Shown: positions 24,237 to 37,705 of the stretch, in pieces | Position numbering within the stretch: the stretch's first letter is position 1 | How the letters are laid out: each line of letters begins with the position of its first letter | NCBI RefSeq assembly: GCF_006874465.1 | Contig: NZ_VIRL01000024.1 | Span: 49,180-113,179, forward strand | From: Microbispora bryophytorum | Lineage (GTDB): Bacteria; Actinomycetota; Actinomycetes; Streptosporangiales; Streptosporangiaceae | DNA length: 64,000 nucleotides | Direction: 5' to 3' | Position numbers and translations under genes: made by a program | Notes under the pieces: model-generated | What the model was told of the DNA's origin: nothing | The model's database searches: none | The model's input: the letters and a program-made list of their open reading frames with translations, nothing else

Positions 24237-26566
24237 GAGTTGCGCTCGTCCCGTCCGCCCCGGGTCCGGCTGCGGCTGCGGCGCGGAGCCCGCGGCTGCT
24301 CGTCTCCCTCGGCCGGCGCGGCGGCGGCCTCCGCCGGAGCGGACGCGGCCTCGCCGTTCTCGCCGTTCTCGCCCGCGGCGTCCTTCTCGGCGGCCTCCTT
24401 CTCGACCACCTCGACCGGGATCAGCGAGAGCTTGCCGCGCGAGTCGATCTCGGCGATCTCCACCTGGATCTTCTCGCCGACGTTCATGACGTCCTCGACG
24501 TTCTCGATCCGGCGGCCGCCGTGCAGCTTGCGGATCTGCGAGACGTGCAGCAGGCCGTCCTTGCCCGGCAGCAGCGAGACGAACGCGCCGAAGGCGGCGA
24601 TCTTGACGACCGTGCCCAGGTAACGCTCGCCGACCTCCGGCATGTGCGGGTTCGCGATGCCGTTGATCAGCGTACGGGCGGCCTCGGCGGACGGGCCGTC
24701 GGTGGCGCCGATGTAGATCGTGCCGTCGTCCTCGATGGTGATCTCGGCGCCCGTGTCGTCCTGGATCTGGTTGATCATCTTGCCCTTGGGGCCGATGACC
24801 TCGCCGATCTTGTCGACCGGGACCTTGATCGTGATGATGCGCGGCGCGGTCGGGTTCATCTCCGCCGGAGCGTCGATGGCCTCCTGCATCACGTCGAGGA
24901 TCGCCAGCCGGGCGCCCCTCGCCTGCTTCAGCGCCGCGGCCAGCACGTGGGCCGGGATGCCGTCCAGCTTGGTGTCGAGCTGGAGCGCGGTGATCACGTC
25001 CTTGGTGCCGGCGACCTTGAAGTCCATGTCGCCCATGGCGTCCTCGGCGCCGAGGATGTCGGTCAGCGTGACGAAGGTGTCACCCTCGCCGATCAGGCCC
25101 ATCGCGATGCCGGCGACCATCTCCCTGAGCGGGACACCCGCGTCGAGCAGGGCCATCGTGGATGCGCAGACCGACCCCATGGAGGTCGAGCCGTTCGACC
25201 CGAGCGCCTCCGACACCTGGCGGATGGCGTACGGGAACTCCTCGCGCGACGGCAGCACGGGGATCAGCGCCCGCTCGGCCAGCGCGCCGTGGCCGATCTC
25301 ACGGCGCTTCGGCGAACCGACGCGGCCCGTCTCGCCCGTGGAGTACGGCGGGAAGTTGTAGTTGTGCATGTAGCGCTTGGTCCGCTCGGGATTGAGCGTG
25401 TCGATCATCTGCTCCATGCGCAGCATGTTCAGGGTCGTGACGCCGAGGATCTGCGTCTCGCCCCGCTCGAACAGGGCCGACCCGTGCACCCGCGGCACCA
25501 CGTGGACCTCGGCGTTGAGCTGCCGGATGTCCTTCGGGCCACGGCCGTCGATGCGGACGCCCTCGCCGACGACGCGCTCGCGCATCAGCTTCTTGGTGAG
25601 CGACCGGAACGCGGCGCCGATCTCCTTCTCACGGCCCTCGAAGTCGGGCAGCAGCTTCTCGGCCGCCAGCATCTTGGCGCGCTCGATCTCCAGCTCGCGC
25701 TCCTGCTTGCCCGCGATCGTCAGCGCCGAGGCGAGCTCGTTCTTGACGGCGGCGGTCACGGCCTCCAGGACGTCGTCCTGGTAGTCGAGGAAGATCGGAT
25801 ACTCGGCGGTCGGCTTCGCGGCGACCTGGGCCAGCTTCGACTGGGCCTCGCAGAGCACCTTGATGAACGGCTTGGCGGCCTCCAGGCCCTGGGCCACGGT
25901 CTCCTCGGTCGGGGCGACCGCGCCCTCGGCGACCAGCTTGAGCGTGTCGCGGGTCGACTCGGCCTCGACCATCATGATCGCGACGTCGCCGTCGGCCAGG
26001 ACGCGCCCGGCGACGACCATGTCGAACGTGGCGCGCTCCAGCTCGGTGTGGGTCGGGAACGCCACCCACTGGCCGTCGATCAGCGCGACGCGCACGCCGC
26101 CGATCGGGCCGGAGAACGGCAGCCCGGCGAGCTGCGTGGACATGCTCGCGGCGTTGATCGCGATCACGTCGTACAGGTGCTCGGGCTGCAGGGCCATGAT
26201 CGTCGCGACGATCTGGATCTCGTTGCGCAGGCCCTTCACGAACGACGGGCGCAGCGGCCGGTCGATGAGACGGCAGGTGAGGATCGCGTCCTCGGACGGC
26301 CTGCCCTCCCGGCGGAAGAACGAGCCGGGAATGCGGCCGGCCGCGTACATCCGCTCCTCGACGTCGACCGTCAGCGGAAAGAAGTCCAGGTTCTCCTTGG
26401 GATGCTTGGACGCGGTGGTCGCGGACAGGATCATCGTCTCGTCGTCCAGGTACGCGACGGCGCTGCCCGCCGCCTGCCGGGCCAGCCGCCCGGTCTCGAA
26501 CCTGATCGTGCGCGTGCCGAAGGGACCGTTGTCGATAACGGCCTCTGTGCTGTGGACACCCTCCAC
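24233..26566 (-). CDS. pnp: Polyribonucleotide nucleotidyltransferase (PNPase)
   Basis: The 777-residue enzyme degrades RNA phosphorolytically and adds heteropolymeric tails; in actinomycetes it also carries the former GpsI name. Two RNase PH-like domains span roughly 10-230 and 320-560. A KH domain ([15 protein letters not shown]) and an S1 domain ([20 protein letters not shown]) follow, and then an Ala/Glu tail ending in an Arg-rich stretch. I chose GTG 26566, with AGAGGAGG 6 bases upstream, because family homology begins there. It follows rpsO after a terminator hairpin and overlaps the peptidase gene. Confidence 0.97.
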   Translation of the reverse strand: MEGVHSTEAVIDNGPFGTRTIRFETGRLARQAAGSAVAYLDDETMILSATTASKHPKENLDFFPLTVDVEERMYAAGRIPGSFFRREGRPSEDAILTCRLIDRPLRPSFVKGLRNEIQIVATIMALQPEHLYDVIAINAASMSTQLAGLPFSGPIGGVRVALIDGQWVAFPTHTELERATFDMVVAGRVLADGDVAIMMVEAESTRDTLKLVAEGAVAPTEETVAQGLEAAKPFIKVLCEAQSKLAQVAAKPTAEYPIFLDYQDDVLEAVTAAVKNELASALTIAGKQERELEIERAKMLAAEKLLPDFEGREKEIGAAFRSLTKKLMRERVVGEGVRIDGRGPKDIRQLNAEVHVVPRVHGSALFERGETQILGVTTLNMLRMEQMIDTLNPERTKRYMHNYNFPPYSTGETGRVGSPKRREIGHGALAERALIPVLPSREEFPYAIRQVSEALGSNGSTSMGSVCASTMALLDAGVPLREMVAGIAMGLIGEGDTFVTLTDILGAEDAMGDMDFKVAGTKDVITALQLDTKLDGIPAHVLAAALKQARGARLAILDVMQEAIDAPAEMNPTAPRIITIKVPVDKIGEVIGPKGKMINQIQDDTGAEITIEDDGTIYIGATDGPSAEAARTLINGIANPHMPEVGERYLGTVVKIAAFGAFVSLLPGKDGLLHVSQIRKLHGGRRIENVEDVMNVGEKIQVEIAEIDSRGKLSLIPVEVVEKEAAEKDAAGENGENGEAASAPAEAAAAPAEGDEQPRAPRRSRSRTRGGRDERNS

Positions 26567-26810
26567 GGGGGACCTCCTCTTTGGGTCGGTCTCCCGCGTC
26601 CTGCGTCGCCGGGCTCCCCGTTCAGGTGCAGTGCCGGTCTTCGATCGAAGCGCCCGGTCCGTCCGCACGGCTGTCGCCGTGCCGACCGGGGGCCACTACC
26701 GAGGACCGGCCCTCTCACGCCGCGGGATCGCGCTGCGGCTTGCTTGCGGACGCGGGGCACTTGGTCTCGGCTGTTCAGTTGTTGTGCTCAGGCCATTGTG
26801 GCCCGTTATG

Positions 26811-26841
26811 GAAAAGGAGCGGCGAAGAATCGCCGCTCCTT
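26811..26841 (-). terminator. Rho-independent terminator between rpsO and pnp
   Basis: A 12-bp stem, AAGGAGCGGCGA (26814-26825) with its inverse at 26830-26841, encloses the loop AGAA. On the minus strand it begins 7 bases after the rpsO stop and is followed by TTTTCC. In other bacteria the rpsO-pnp gap is an RNA-processing site, so this hairpin may attenuate or be cleaved rather than stop all transcription. Confidence 0.75.
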
Positions 26842-26848
26842 CCTCACC

Positions 26849-27118
26849 TTATCGGCGAAGGCCCAGCCGCTCAATGAGCGAGCGGTAGCGGGTGATGTCC
26901 TTGGCCTGCAGGTACTTCAGCAGCCGACGCCGGCGGCCCACCAGCAGGAGCAGACCACGACGGCTGTGGTGGTCGTGCTTGTGGGTCTTCAGGTGCTCGG
27001 TGAGGTCGCTGATCCGCTTGCTCAGAAGCGCGATCTGGACCTCCGGCGACCCGGTGTCACCCTCGCTGGTGCCGTACTCGCCGATGATGGACTTGGTGAT
27101 AGCGGCGTCAAGCGACAC
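26849..27118 (-). CDS. rpsO: 30S ribosomal protein S15
   Basis: The 89-residue protein binds 16S rRNA in the central domain of the small subunit. The typical sequence [21 protein letters not shown], then [22 protein letters not shown], is complete. GTG 27118 is chosen because S15 homology starts with SLDAAITK and a GGAGA lies 6 bases upstream. The frame is open further 5' without meaning. It precedes pnp, the usual neighbour. Confidence 0.97.
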   Translation of the reverse strand: MSLDAAITKSIIGEYGTSEGDTGSPEVQIALLSKRISDLTEHLKTHKHDHHSRRGLLLLVGRRRRLLKYLQAKDITRYRSLIERLGLRR

Positions 27119-27285
27119 TGCTTCTCCGTTCTGGTGAAATGGCACGCGCAACGATTCCCATCCCGCGAACGACCGTGCGTACCTACAGTCGCCGTGACAG
27201 GACAGCCGGGGTGGTTTACACCACCTGAGCATGGCTGACATACCACCTTACCAGCCCGTAGGACACGGCGTGTCACACCAGCTCT

Positions 27286-28230
27286 TCAGGACGTGAGCTC
27301 CCGGGCCCGGGCCACGTCGTCGTGCATCTGCTCGATCAGCGCCTCGATCGAGTCGAACCTGAGCGTGTCGCGCAGCCGCTCGCCGAAGTCCACGGCCACG
27401 TGCGCGCCGTACAGGTCCAGGTCGTCGCGGTCCAGCGCGTACGCCTCGACCGTGCGCTCCACCCCGTCGAACGTGGGGTTGGTCCCGATTGAGATCGCGG
27501 CCGGCCAGCGCTCCCCCTCGTACGGCGAGGGGCTCTGGGTGCACTGCAGCCATCCCGCGTAGACGCCCTCCGCGGGGATGGCGGTGTGGTGCGGCGACTC
27601 GACGTTGGCGGTGGGGAAACCGAGCGCACGGCCACGCTGATGGCCGCGTACCACCACGCCCTCGACCCGGTGCGGGCGGCCCAGCAGGACGGCCGCGCCC
27701 GTCACGTCACCCACGGACAGCCGTTCCCGGATCACCGTGGAGGAGATGGCGTCGCCGTCGCTGACCAGGGGCACGCCCTCGGCCTGGAAGTCGTACTTCT
27801 CCCCCAGTGTCCGCAGCGTCTCCAGGTCGCCCGACGCCTTGTGGCCGAAGCGGAAGTTCTCCCCCACCACGACCCCCGCCGCGTGCAGCCGGTCGACCAG
27901 AGCCGTCTGGACGAACTCGTCCGGAGACATCCGGGAGAACTCCAGCGTGAACGGCAGGACGCACACCGCGTCCACCCCCAGCGCGAAGAGCAACTCGGCC
28001 CGCCGGTCGGTGGTGGTGAGCCGCGGCGGGTGACTGCCGGGCCGCACCACCTCGTCGGGGTGCGGGTCGAAGGTGACGGCCACCGCGGGCAGCCCCAGGT
28101 CGCGGGCCATCTCCACCGCGCGGGCCACCATCCGCTGATGACCGAGATGCACGCCGTCGAACACGCCGATCGTGACGACGGACCTGCCCCAGTCCAGTGG
28201 GACCTCGTCCAGCCCGTGCCAGCTCTGCAC
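27286..28230 (-). CDS. ribF: Bifunctional riboflavin kinase / FAD synthetase
   Basis: The 314-residue enzyme makes FMN and then FAD from riboflavin. The N-terminal adenylyltransferase domain has GVFDGVHLGHQ (22-32) and the later SSTVIRERLSVGD. The C-terminal kinase domain has RGRALGFPTANVE and the acidic, basic ending of the RibF fold. It follows truB after 126 bases. No FMN riboswitch pattern was found upstream. The position between truB and rpsO is the normal one for this cluster. Confidence 0.96.
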   Translation of the reverse strand: MQSWHGLDEVPLDWGRSVVTIGVFDGVHLGHQRMVARAVEMARDLGLPAVAVTFDPHPDEVVRPGSHPPRLTTTDRRAELLFALGVDAVCVLPFTLEFSRMSPDEFVQTALVDRLHAAGVVVGENFRFGHKASGDLETLRTLGEKYDFQAEGVPLVSDGDAISSTVIRERLSVGDVTGAAVLLGRPHRVEGVVVRGHQRGRALGFPTANVESPHHTAIPAEGVYAGWLQCTQSPSPYEGERWPAAISIGTNPTFDGVERTVEAYALDRDDLDLYGAHVAVDFGERLRDTLRFDSIEALIEQMHDDVARARELTS

Positions 28231-28356
28231 CTCGACCTCGCTTCTGTGTCCGATTGCCCTGCCTTCGGCAAGGCGGCTGAGTTGCCTCGCCTGGGGAAGC
28301 GCGCAGTAGACAAGACTGCCATGCCCCCCGGGGTGCCGGGGAACCAGCCCCCGGCG

Positions 28357-29271
28357 TCAGGAGGCGAAGACCACCAGAGGCCTGGCGGCCCCGCCGCGCT
28401 CCTCGGCGAGCGCGAGCAGCGCGCCGTCCGGCCCGAAGACGCCGATCGGGCCCGGCCCGAGACCCGCCGCGCGCAGCCTCCCGCCGTGCGCGACCAGCCG
28501 CGCCTCGTCCTCGCCCACGTCCCTGCGGGGGAAGGCCGCCGCCACCGCGTCGGCCATGGGCATGATCACACACTCCCGGGCGAGGTCCTCGATCGTGCGC
28601 GCCGCCTCGATGCCGTACGGCCCGACCCGGGTGCGGCGCAGCCGGGTGAGATGGCCGCCGACGCCGAGCGACGCGCCGAGGTCGCGGGCCAGCGCCCGGA
28701 TGTAGGTGCCGCTGGAGCAGGTGATCACGGCGTCCAGGTCCACCGTCTCCGGTGTCCGCCGGATCTCCCCGACCTCGAACGCGTGGATCGTGACCGGCCG
28801 GGCGGCCAGGGCCACCTCCTCGCCGGCGCGGGCAAGCTTGTAGGCCCGCTGCCCGTCGACCTTGATGGCGCTCACCTGCGGCGGCACCTGCATGATCTCG
28901 CCGGTGAGCGCGGCGACGCCCTTGCGCACCTGCTCGTCGGCGACGTGCCCGGCGGGGGTGGTGGCGAGCGTCTCGCCCTCGGCGTCGTCGGTGTTCGTCG
29001 TCACGCCGAGGCGGATCGTCGCCTCGTAGACCTTCTCGGTCAGCGCGAGGTGCCCGAGGAGGCGGGTCGCCTTCTCCACCCCGATCACCAGCACGCCGGT
29101 GGCCATCGGGTCGAGCGTGCCCGCGTGGCCGACCTTGCGGGTCCCCGCGACGCCGCGCATCTTGCCGACGACGTCGTGCGACGTCCAGTCGGCGGGCTTG
29201 TCCACGATGATCAGACCGCTCGGCGGCGGGGTCCTTCTGGGCTGTGTCCTTTTCGGCTGGGCCGTGCTCAC
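28357..29271 (-). CDS. truB: tRNA pseudouridine(55) synthase
   Basis: The 304-residue enzyme converts U55 of tRNA to pseudouridine. The catalytic motif GHAGTLDPMATGVL places the nucleophile at D54. KPADWTSHDVV (25-35) and the C-terminal PUA-like part are present. GTG 29271 overlaps the stop of the DHH phosphatase gene by 4 bases, which sets the start and indicates coupled translation. A longer open frame upstream is inside that gene. Confidence 0.95.
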   Translation of the reverse strand: MSTAQPKRTQPRRTPPPSGLIIVDKPADWTSHDVVGKMRGVAGTRKVGHAGTLDPMATGVLVIGVEKATRLLGHLALTEKVYEATIRLGVTTNTDDAEGETLATTPAGHVADEQVRKGVAALTGEIMQVPPQVSAIKVDGQRAYKLARAGEEVALAARPVTIHAFEVGEIRRTPETVDLDAVITCSSGTYIRALARDLGASLGVGGHLTRLRRTRVGPYGIEAARTIEDLARECVIMPMADAVAAAFPRRDVGEDEARLVAHGGRLRAAGLGPGPIGVFGPDGALLALAEERGGAARPLVVFAS

Positions 29272-30281
29272 GACCGGCTCCCTTCCGGGGCGAGGAGGGG
29301 CCGCAGGGCGGCCATGGTGTCCGCCACGGGCAGCGCCGAGGAGAATCCGGCGGCACGCGAGTGACCGCCGCCGCCGAGCGCGGCGCAGGCGCGGGCCACG
29401 TCCACGGCGCCCTTCGACCGGGTCGAGACGTTCCAGCCGCCCTCGTCGTCCTCCTTGAGGACGACCGCGACCTCCGCCTCGTCGACCCGGCGCACGACGT
29501 CGATCATGCCTTCCACCTCGTCGTACGGCAGGCCCTCGGCGGCGCGGTCGGCGCGGGTCACGGAGGTCCACACCAGCCCCAGGCCGCCCACGGCGTCCGG
29601 CTCCAGGGTGGCCCGTCCGAGCGCCGTGCCGAGCACCCGCAGGTACGCGAACGGCGAGCGGTCCCACAGTTCTCTGGCGATCTCCTCCGGTCGCAGCCCC
29701 GTCGCCAGCAGCCGGCCGGCCATGGCGTGCGCGGCCGGGGTCGTGATGGAGTGCCGGAAGGAGCCGGTGTCGGTCACCAGCCCCGCGTACAGGCAGGTGG
29801 CGACCTCCCGGTCGATCGGGAGGCCGAGCCGGTTGACGAGCTCGTCGACGACCATCGTGGTCGAGGCCGCACCGGGATCCACGAGGTGGACCGTCCCGAA
29901 GCGGGTGTTCGACACGTGATGGTCGATCACGACGAGTTCGCCGGCCTTGCCCGCGTGCGGCGCGAGCAGGCCCAGCCGCTCCATCGTGGAGGCGTCGAAG
30001 GTGATCATCAGGTCGGGCTCGGCGGGGTAGGCCGAGGGCTCAACCAGCAGGCTCTGCCCCGGCAGGAACCGCAGCAGCCGGGGCACCGCGAAGACCCGGT
30101 CGCCGAAGGACGCCACGACCTTCTTGCCGGTGCGCGCGAGCGCCAGCCCGAGGCCGAGCATCGAGCCGAGGGCGTCCCCGTCCGGCGACACGTGACAGGC
30201 GAGCGCCACCGTGCCGGCCGAGCGGATCAGTTCGGTCGCGCGCCGCCAGTCCGCCTCGCGGGCGGCTTCGTTCGTGGTCAC
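29268..30281 (-). CDS. nrnA: DHH-family bifunctional oligoribonuclease / pAp phosphatase
   Basis: The 337-residue protein has the DHH domain motifs [11 protein letters not shown] (30-40) and [10 protein letters not shown] (118-127), and a DHHA1 C-terminal domain ending [10 protein letters not shown]. NrnA-type enzymes degrade short RNA oligomers and dephosphorylate 3'-phosphoadenosine-5'-phosphate. It is joined by 4-base overlaps to both rbfA and truB, so the three form one coupled unit. The symbol is by family; the exact activity balance is not shown. Confidence 0.9.
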   Translation of the reverse strand: MTTNEAAREADWRRATELIRSAGTVALACHVSPDGDALGSMLGLGLALARTGKKVVASFGDRVFAVPRLLRFLPGQSLLVEPSAYPAEPDLMITFDASTMERLGLLAPHAGKAGELVVIDHHVSNTRFGTVHLVDPGAASTTMVVDELVNRLGLPIDREVATCLYAGLVTDTGSFRHSITTPAAHAMAGRLLATGLRPEEIARELWDRSPFAYLRVLGTALGRATLEPDAVGGLGLVWTSVTRADRAAEGLPYDEVEGMIDVVRRVDEAEVAVVLKEDDEGGWNVSTRSKGAVDVARACAALGGGGHSRAAGFSSALPVADTMAALRPLLAPEGSRS

Positions 30282-30793
30282 CGGACGGGGCGGCCGGCCT
30301 GGCCGGTGGGCTCGTCCTCGCCCGCCCCCTCGGCCTCCCCGGCTGCCTCGGCCACCTCGGCCGCCTCGGCGGCGAGGTCCTCCTCGAAGCGATAGGGGTC
30401 GGCCTCCCCGGCGAACTCCGCGCCCTCCGCCTGGCGGGCGATCTCCTCGTCCTTCGCCCTGGCCAGCGCGAACAGGTCGTTCATGTGGCGGGCGTTGTCC
30501 GGGAGCGGGTCGTGCACGAACGTGAGGCCGGGAGTGTGCCGCAGGCCGGTCTGCCGGCCGACCTCCGACCGGATGACGCCCTTCGCGCTCTCCAGGGCGG
30601 CGGCCGTGTCGGCGCGCTCCGCCTCGGAGCCGAAAACCGTGTAGTAGACGGTCGCGTCGCTCAGGTCCGGGGTGACCCTCGCGTCTGTCACCGTCACGAA
30701 ACCCAGCCGTGGATCCTTGATCCGCCGCTCCAGCATCTCCGCGACCACCTGCTGGATGCGATCGGCCAGCTTCCTGGCACGCGCTGCGTCCAT
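30278..30793 (-). CDS. rbfA: Ribosome-binding factor A
   Basis: The 171-residue protein helps maturation of the 16S rRNA 5' region. The KH-like fold appears as [27 protein letters not shown] and [16 protein letters not shown]. An acidic Ala/Glu tail of about 50 residues is longer than in many bacteria but common in actinomycetes. I prefer ATG 30793, which has GGGAG 7 bases upstream, to GTG 30799. Confidence 0.94.
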   Translation of the reverse strand: MDAARARKLADRIQQVVAEMLERRIKDPRLGFVTVTDARVTPDLSDATVYYTVFGSEAERADTAAALESAKGVIRSEVGRQTGLRHTPGLTFVHDPLPDNARHMNDLFALARAKDEEIARQAEGAEFAGEADPYRFEEDLAAEAAEVAEAAGEAEGAGEDEPTGQAGRPVR

Positions 30794-30841
30794 GCTCACG
30801 CTCCCTCGTATCTGTACGGCTGACGCGCGGGCCCCGGCCGT

Positions 30842-31141
30842 CTATTCCTCGTGGTCGTTGAAGAGCCGCCGCCTCGCGGACAGCAACTCGATCTCGGGGT
30901 GGTAGGCGATGAGGCGTTCGCAGGCGTCCAGCACCTCATCGCAGTTCGCCGCGGACGCCGATATGACGGCGACGCCGATCTCGGCGCGCCGGTGCAGGTC
31001 GAGGTGGCCCGCCTCGGCGACGGCGACGGCGGGATACTTGCGCTGGATCTCGGCGACGATCGGCCGGACCACCGAGCGCTTCTGCTTCAGCGAACGGACG
31101 TCGCCCAGCAGGATGTCAAGAGTAAGAGCACCGATGAACAT
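30842..31141 (-). CDS. DUF503 (YlxP-like) family protein
   Basis: The 99-residue protein matches DUF503, a small ferredoxin-like fold family always found between infB and rbfA. Typical segments are MFIGALTLDILLGDVRSLKQ, a middle ending AEIGVAVISASAA, and a C-terminal helix. No biochemical role is established. Its position implies a part in ribosome maturation. Confidence 0.9.
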   Translation of the reverse strand: MFIGALTLDILLGDVRSLKQKRSVVRPIVAEIQRKYPAVAVAEAGHLDLHRRAEIGVAVISASAANCDEVLDACERLIAYHPEIELLSARRRLFNDHEE

Positions 31142-31209
31142 AGTTCGTCACCACGTCACGGACACCCGACCGCCGCCCCCGCGCGTGGCGGGGGCGGCGG
31201 GACGGAGCG

Positions 31210-34329
<3,120 letters not shown>

Positions 34330-34516
34330 TGCACTCCCTAACTCGGCCCGGGAGGCTCGCAGTGCCGCCGGACCGTCGCTACCTGTACGTACTCATCGCC
34401 GCGTGCTCATCAGGCGCTCATAGCAATCTGACTCCGCCCATCAACTCGGCGTCCTACATGACAATTTCGTCGTTCCCTGGTTCCCGGAGCCGATACCGGG
34501 GGCCAGCGGTAACCAT

Positions 34517-34819
34517 TCACCCGGACCGCCCCGGCGTCAACCCCTCCACGTGAGCTTGCAAGAGCGACGTGTCAAGCGATCCCTCCGCGCGGAAAGCGCG
34601 TGGGAACGCCCGGCGACGCTCTGCGAGCTCCAGACAGCGCGGGGACGGATGCAACGAGGCACCGCGTCCCGGGAGCCGTCCTCGCGTATCGGGGACGATC
34701 ACGCCCTCGACCACGACCAGGCGGAGCAACTCGGACTTTACCGTGCGAACCCGGCAGCCCACACACGTTCTCAGCGGGGCTGCCTGGTAACCATATTCCA
34801 GCTTACCTTGCCGACGCAT
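34517..34819 (-). CDS. ylxR: YlxR family RNA-binding protein
   Basis: The 100-residue protein matches YlxR/DUF448, with [21 protein letters not shown] followed by [24 protein letters not shown]. It is a small basic RNA-binding protein always next to nusA. In one Gram-positive it is reported to affect rRNA-processing genes, but its role in actinobacteria is unclear. It overlaps the end of nusA by 17 bases in another frame, so it is probably translated by coupling. Confidence 0.9.
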   Translation of the reverse strand: MRRQGKLEYGYQAAPLRTCVGCRVRTVKSELLRLVVVEGVIVPDTRGRLPGRGASLHPSPRCLELAERRRAFPRAFRAEGSLDTSLLQAHVEGLTPGRSG

Positions 34820-35804
34820 CAGCGGGATCAGCAGGTGCCTGCTCGGTGTCCGGCCGGATGTCGATCCGCCAGCCCGTCAGGCGGTTGGCGAGGCGGGCGT
34901 TCTGGCCCTCCTTGCCGATCGCCAGGGACAACTGGTAGTCGGGCACGATCACACGCGCGGTGCGGTTGTCGGCGTCGACCACGTCGACACGGGAAACACG
35001 CGCGGGCGACAGGGCATTCCCGACGAACTCGGCCGGATCCTCCGACCAGTCGATGATGTCGATCTTCTCGCCGTGCAGCTCCGTCATGACGTTGCGCACG
35101 CGCGAGCCCATCGGGCCGATGCAGGCGCCCTTGGCGTTGACGCCGGGCTTGCGCGACCTCACCGCGATCTTGGTGCGGTGGCCGGCCTCGCGGGCGATGG
35201 CCGCGATCTCCACCGTGCCGTCGGCGATCTCCGGCACCTCCAGCGCGAACAGCTTCTTCACGAGGTTGGGGTGCGTGCGCGACAGGGAGACCGACGGCCC
35301 CTTGGGCCCCTTCTTCACCTGCACCACGTAGCAGCGGATGCGCTCGCCGTGCGCGTACTCCTCGCCCGGGACCTGCTCGTTGTGCGGCAGGATCGCCTCG
35401 ATCTTGCCGAGGTCGACCAGCACCACCCGCGGGTCCTTGCCCTGCTGGATGACGCCCGCGACCAGCTCGCCCTCGCGGCTGGCGAACTCGCCGAAGTTGA
35501 CTTCGTCCTCGGCGTCGCGGAGCTGCTGGAGGATCACCTGCTTCGCCGTGGTGGCGGCGATCCGGCTGAAGTTGGACGGGGTGTCGTCGTACTCCCGCGC
35601 GACCTCGCCGCTCTCGTCCAGCTCGGCGGCCCAAATGATCACATGGCCCGTGCCGCGGTCCAGCTCGGCCCGCGCCTTCTGCGCCGCGCCCTCCGTGCGG
35701 AAGTACGCGATGAGCAATGCGTCCTCGATCGCCTTGACGACCAGGTCGAAGGAGATGTCCTTCTCCCGCTCAAGGCTGCGCAGGACGCTCATGTCAATGT
35801 CCAC
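34803..35804 (-). CDS. nusA: Transcription termination/antitermination factor NusA
   Basis: The 333-residue protein has the NusA N-terminal RNA-polymerase-binding domain ([29 protein letters not shown]), an S1 domain ([26 protein letters not shown]), and two KH domains ([18 protein letters not shown] and [21 protein letters not shown]). The acidic C-terminal repeats of E. coli NusA are absent, as is normal in actinobacteria. I chose GTG 35804, just behind AGGGGGAG. It follows rimP after 10 bases. Confidence 0.96.
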   Translation of the reverse strand: MDIDMSVLRSLEREKDISFDLVVKAIEDALLIAYFRTEGAAQKARAELDRGTGHVIIWAAELDESGEVAREYDDTPSNFSRIAATTAKQVILQQLRDAEDEVNFGEFASREGELVAGVIQQGKDPRVVLVDLGKIEAILPHNEQVPGEEYAHGERIRCYVVQVKKGPKGPSVSLSRTHPNLVKKLFALEVPEIADGTVEIAAIAREAGHRTKIAVRSRKPGVNAKGACIGPMGSRVRNVMTELHGEKIDIIDWSEDPAEFVGNALSPARVSRVDVVDADNRTARVIVPDYQLSLAIGKEGQNARLANRLTGWRIDIRPDTEQAPADPADASAR

Positions 35805-35814
35805 AAGGCTCCCC

Positions 35815-36342
35815 CTAGCCCTCGTCGTCGGCGTCGTCGATGTCTTCGTCGACATCGAGGCCCTCATCAAGTTCGTCGTCGAGCCCGGCGTCGCGCCGGT
35901 TGAACTCGACCTGCACCCGGCCGCGCACCAGATCGGCGTACGCGATGCGGCGCGCGCCGTCCAGCTCCACGCCGGTCTCGTCGGCCTCGGTCACGCGGCC
36001 CTCCGCGGAGGCGCCGTCACTCAGCTCCGCCTGCACCAGCCGCCCGCGCGCCCGGCGCCAGTGGCGCGGCTCGGTGAGCGGCCTGTCCACTCCGGGAGAG
36101 GTGACCTCGAGAACGTACGCGCTGCCGCCGAGGACGTCCTCCTCGTCCAGCCGCTTGGAGACGGACTGGCTCACGTCGGCCACGTCGTCCAGGCTCACGC
36201 CGCCGTCCCTGTCCACCACGACACGCACCAGCCGCCGCCGGCCCGCCGGTGTGACCGTGACGTCCTCCAGGTCGAATCCCTCGGCGGCGACCACCGGGCC
36301 GAGCAGCTCAACCAGGCGGCCGCGTCGAGCGTCGCTGCCCAT
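35815..36342 (-). CDS. rimP: Ribosome maturation factor RimP
   Basis: The 175-residue protein helps late 30S assembly. The N-terminal domain ([23 protein letters not shown], then [21 protein letters not shown]) and the short Sm-like C-terminal domain ([20 protein letters not shown]) are complete. The end is a very acidic tail of about 25 Asp/Glu-rich residues. ATG 36342 follows GGGAGGT by 5 bases. It is the first gene of the minus-strand rimP-nusA-ylxR-infB run. Confidence 0.95.
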   Translation of the reverse strand: MGSDARRGRLVELLGPVVAAEGFDLEDVTVTPAGRRRLVRVVVDRDGGVSLDDVADVSQSVSKRLDEEDVLGGSAYVLEVTSPGVDRPLTEPRHWRRARGRLVQAELSDGASAEGRVTEADETGVELDGARRIAYADLVRGRVQVEFNRRDAGLDDELDEGLDVDEDIDDADDEG

Positions 36343-36503
36343 GCCGACCTCCCAATGACCGTGTGGCTGTGACCGTATGCCTAGCCCGATGTGCCAACAG
36401 CCTATCGACACCGGGAGGTGGAAACAGCGCCACACCCGAGCGGCGATCCGACACGTGCCCGATCATCACGGTCACGGGGCGATGATCAGTGGGCGGCGCG
36501 CCG

Positions 36504-36528
36504 TACGATGCTGTGTCGTGAGACACAG
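36504..36528 (+). promoter_or_regulatory. Palindrome across the start codon of the ferritin-like lipoprotein gene
   Basis: CTGTGTC (36511-36517) and GACACAG (36522-36528) are exact inverted copies around GTGA (36518-36521), which holds the probable start codon. TACGAT (36504-36509) lies 8 bases before that GTG and could be the -10 box of a leaderless transcript. A protein bound here would block both transcription and translation starts. Confidence 0.4.
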
Positions 36529-37069
36529 CGGCGGGGCACAGGTGACGAGACGCGCGTTGCTGGGCTCCGCCGCCGCGGCCGGTCTGGCCGCGGCGGGCTG
36601 CTCCTCCGCCCCGACCAAACCCGCCGCGCCGGCCTCTCCGGATCCGCAGACCGTGCTGCTCACCTCGCTGATCGCGGGCAAGGAGCACCTGGTGTCGCTC
36701 TACGAGCGCGCGGCCGCCGCCCTGCCCGGCCGGGCCGCGGCGCTGGAACCGTTCCGCCAGCGTCACGCGGCCCATCTGCAGGCCCTGCGCGCGCTGCTGC
36801 CCGCGGGGAGCGGCACGGGAACGTTCCCCGCGAGCCCCGCGCCGCCGAATGCCCCCGCTTCCGCGTCCCCCTCCGCGCCTCCCTCGGTGTCCCCCTCGGA
36901 GAGCCCGTCCGCGGTCTCCGTCGGGGAGCTCAGGGACGCCGAGCGGCGCGCGGCGTCGGCGCGACCGGCGCAGATGGCCACGGCCTCCCCGGCGCTGTCC
37001 CAGCTCCTCGCGAGCATCGGCGCGTGCGAGGCCGTCCACGTCGTCGCCCTGGGGAGGGTGCGTGGCTGA
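36518..37069 (+). CDS. Ferritin-like lipoprotein, DUF4439-related
   Basis: From GTG 36518 the protein has 183 residues. The N-terminus VTRRALLGSAAAAGLAAAGC has a twin-arginine-like start and a lipobox ending in the lipidation cysteine, so it is probably exported and membrane-anchored. The rest is helical (LLTSLIAGKEHLVSLYERAAAAL), broken by a Pro/Ser-rich stretch (SPSAPPSVSPSES). GTG 36542 is an alternative start. It overlaps the next gene by 8 bases. The pair sits between proS and rimP, on the opposite strand. Confidence 0.7.
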   Translation: MRHSGGAQVTRRALLGSAAAAGLAAAGCSSAPTKPAAPASPDPQTVLLTSLIAGKEHLVSLYERAAAALPGRAAALEPFRQRHAAHLQALRALLPAGSGTGTFPASPAPPNAPASASPSAPPSVSPSESPSAVSVGELRDAERRAASARPAQMATASPALSQLLASIGACEAVHVVALGRVRG

Positions 37070-37688
37070 GACCCCGACCGAACCCGCCCGATCACCGCTC
37101 CGATCATCGGCCGCACCGCCGTCCGGGGCGCCGACCGGCGGCGCACTCGAACGAGCCCTGTCCGCCGAGCACGCCGCCGTGTACGCGTACGGGGTGATCG
37201 GCGGGAAGACGAGCGGCGCGCTGCTCAAGCGCGCCACCGCGGGGTTCGACGCCCACCGGGCACACCGCGACCAGCTCCGCACGCTCATCACGCGGCGGGG
37301 CGGCACGCCCGCCGAGCCCGGCCCCACCTATCTCCTGCCCTTCGAGGTGCGCGGACCGGCCGACGCGGTGCGCCTGGCCCTGCTGGTGGAGCAGCGGGTG
37401 ACCACCGCCTACCTGGAACTCGCCGCCGACCGCGACCCGGCCCTGCGGCGGATCGCCGCGCTGGCCGCGCAGGAGTGCGCGACCCGGGCGTACGGCTGGC
37501 AGCCGAAGCTCGGCCCCTTCCCGGGCATGGACCGGGAAGAGGCCGGCGTCGACGTCACCGTCCCCACCGCGGGGTCCGAGTCCCCGCCGGCGGACTCCTC
37601 CGGAACGGCGGACCCCGGAACGGCGGACCCCGCCGGCACACCCGGCCAGGAGGCCCAGCCGGAGTCGTCCGCGCCGGACGGCCAGTAG
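37062..37688 (+). CDS. DUF4439 ferritin-like domain protein
   Basis: The 208-residue protein has a four-helix ferritin-like domain, seen in ALSAEHAAVYAYGVIGGKT with an E-H pair and in LLVEQRVTTAYLELAADRDPALRR. The family is DUF4439. The C-terminal 50 residues are Pro/Ser/Glu-rich and probably disordered. No signal peptide is visible, so it is likely cytoplasmic, unlike its lipoprotein partner. GTG 37062 has GGGGAGGG just upstream. Iron binding is possible but the ligand set is incomplete by eye. Confidence 0.75.
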   Translation: MAETPTEPARSPLRSSAAPPSGAPTGGALERALSAEHAAVYAYGVIGGKTSGALLKRATAGFDAHRAHRDQLRTLITRRGGTPAEPGPTYLLPFEVRGPADAVRLALLVEQRVTTAYLELAADRDPALRRIAALAAQECATRAYGWQPKLGPFPGMDREEAGVDVTVPTAGSESPPADSSGTADPGTADPAGTPGQEAQPESSAPDGQ

Positions 37689-37705
37689 GCCCCGGTGCCC
37701 GGTGA

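Noticed and set aside
24221..27238. Plus-strand open frame of 1005 codons
   Set aside because: It is antisense to pnp and rpsO, whose protein motifs are complete; composition is that of a shadow frame.
28231..28356. Possible FMN riboswitch or other leader before ribF
   Set aside because: Only short hairpins (GCCTT-CGGC-AAGGC and GCCGGGG ... CCCCGGC) are present; no RFN-element conserved segments were found.
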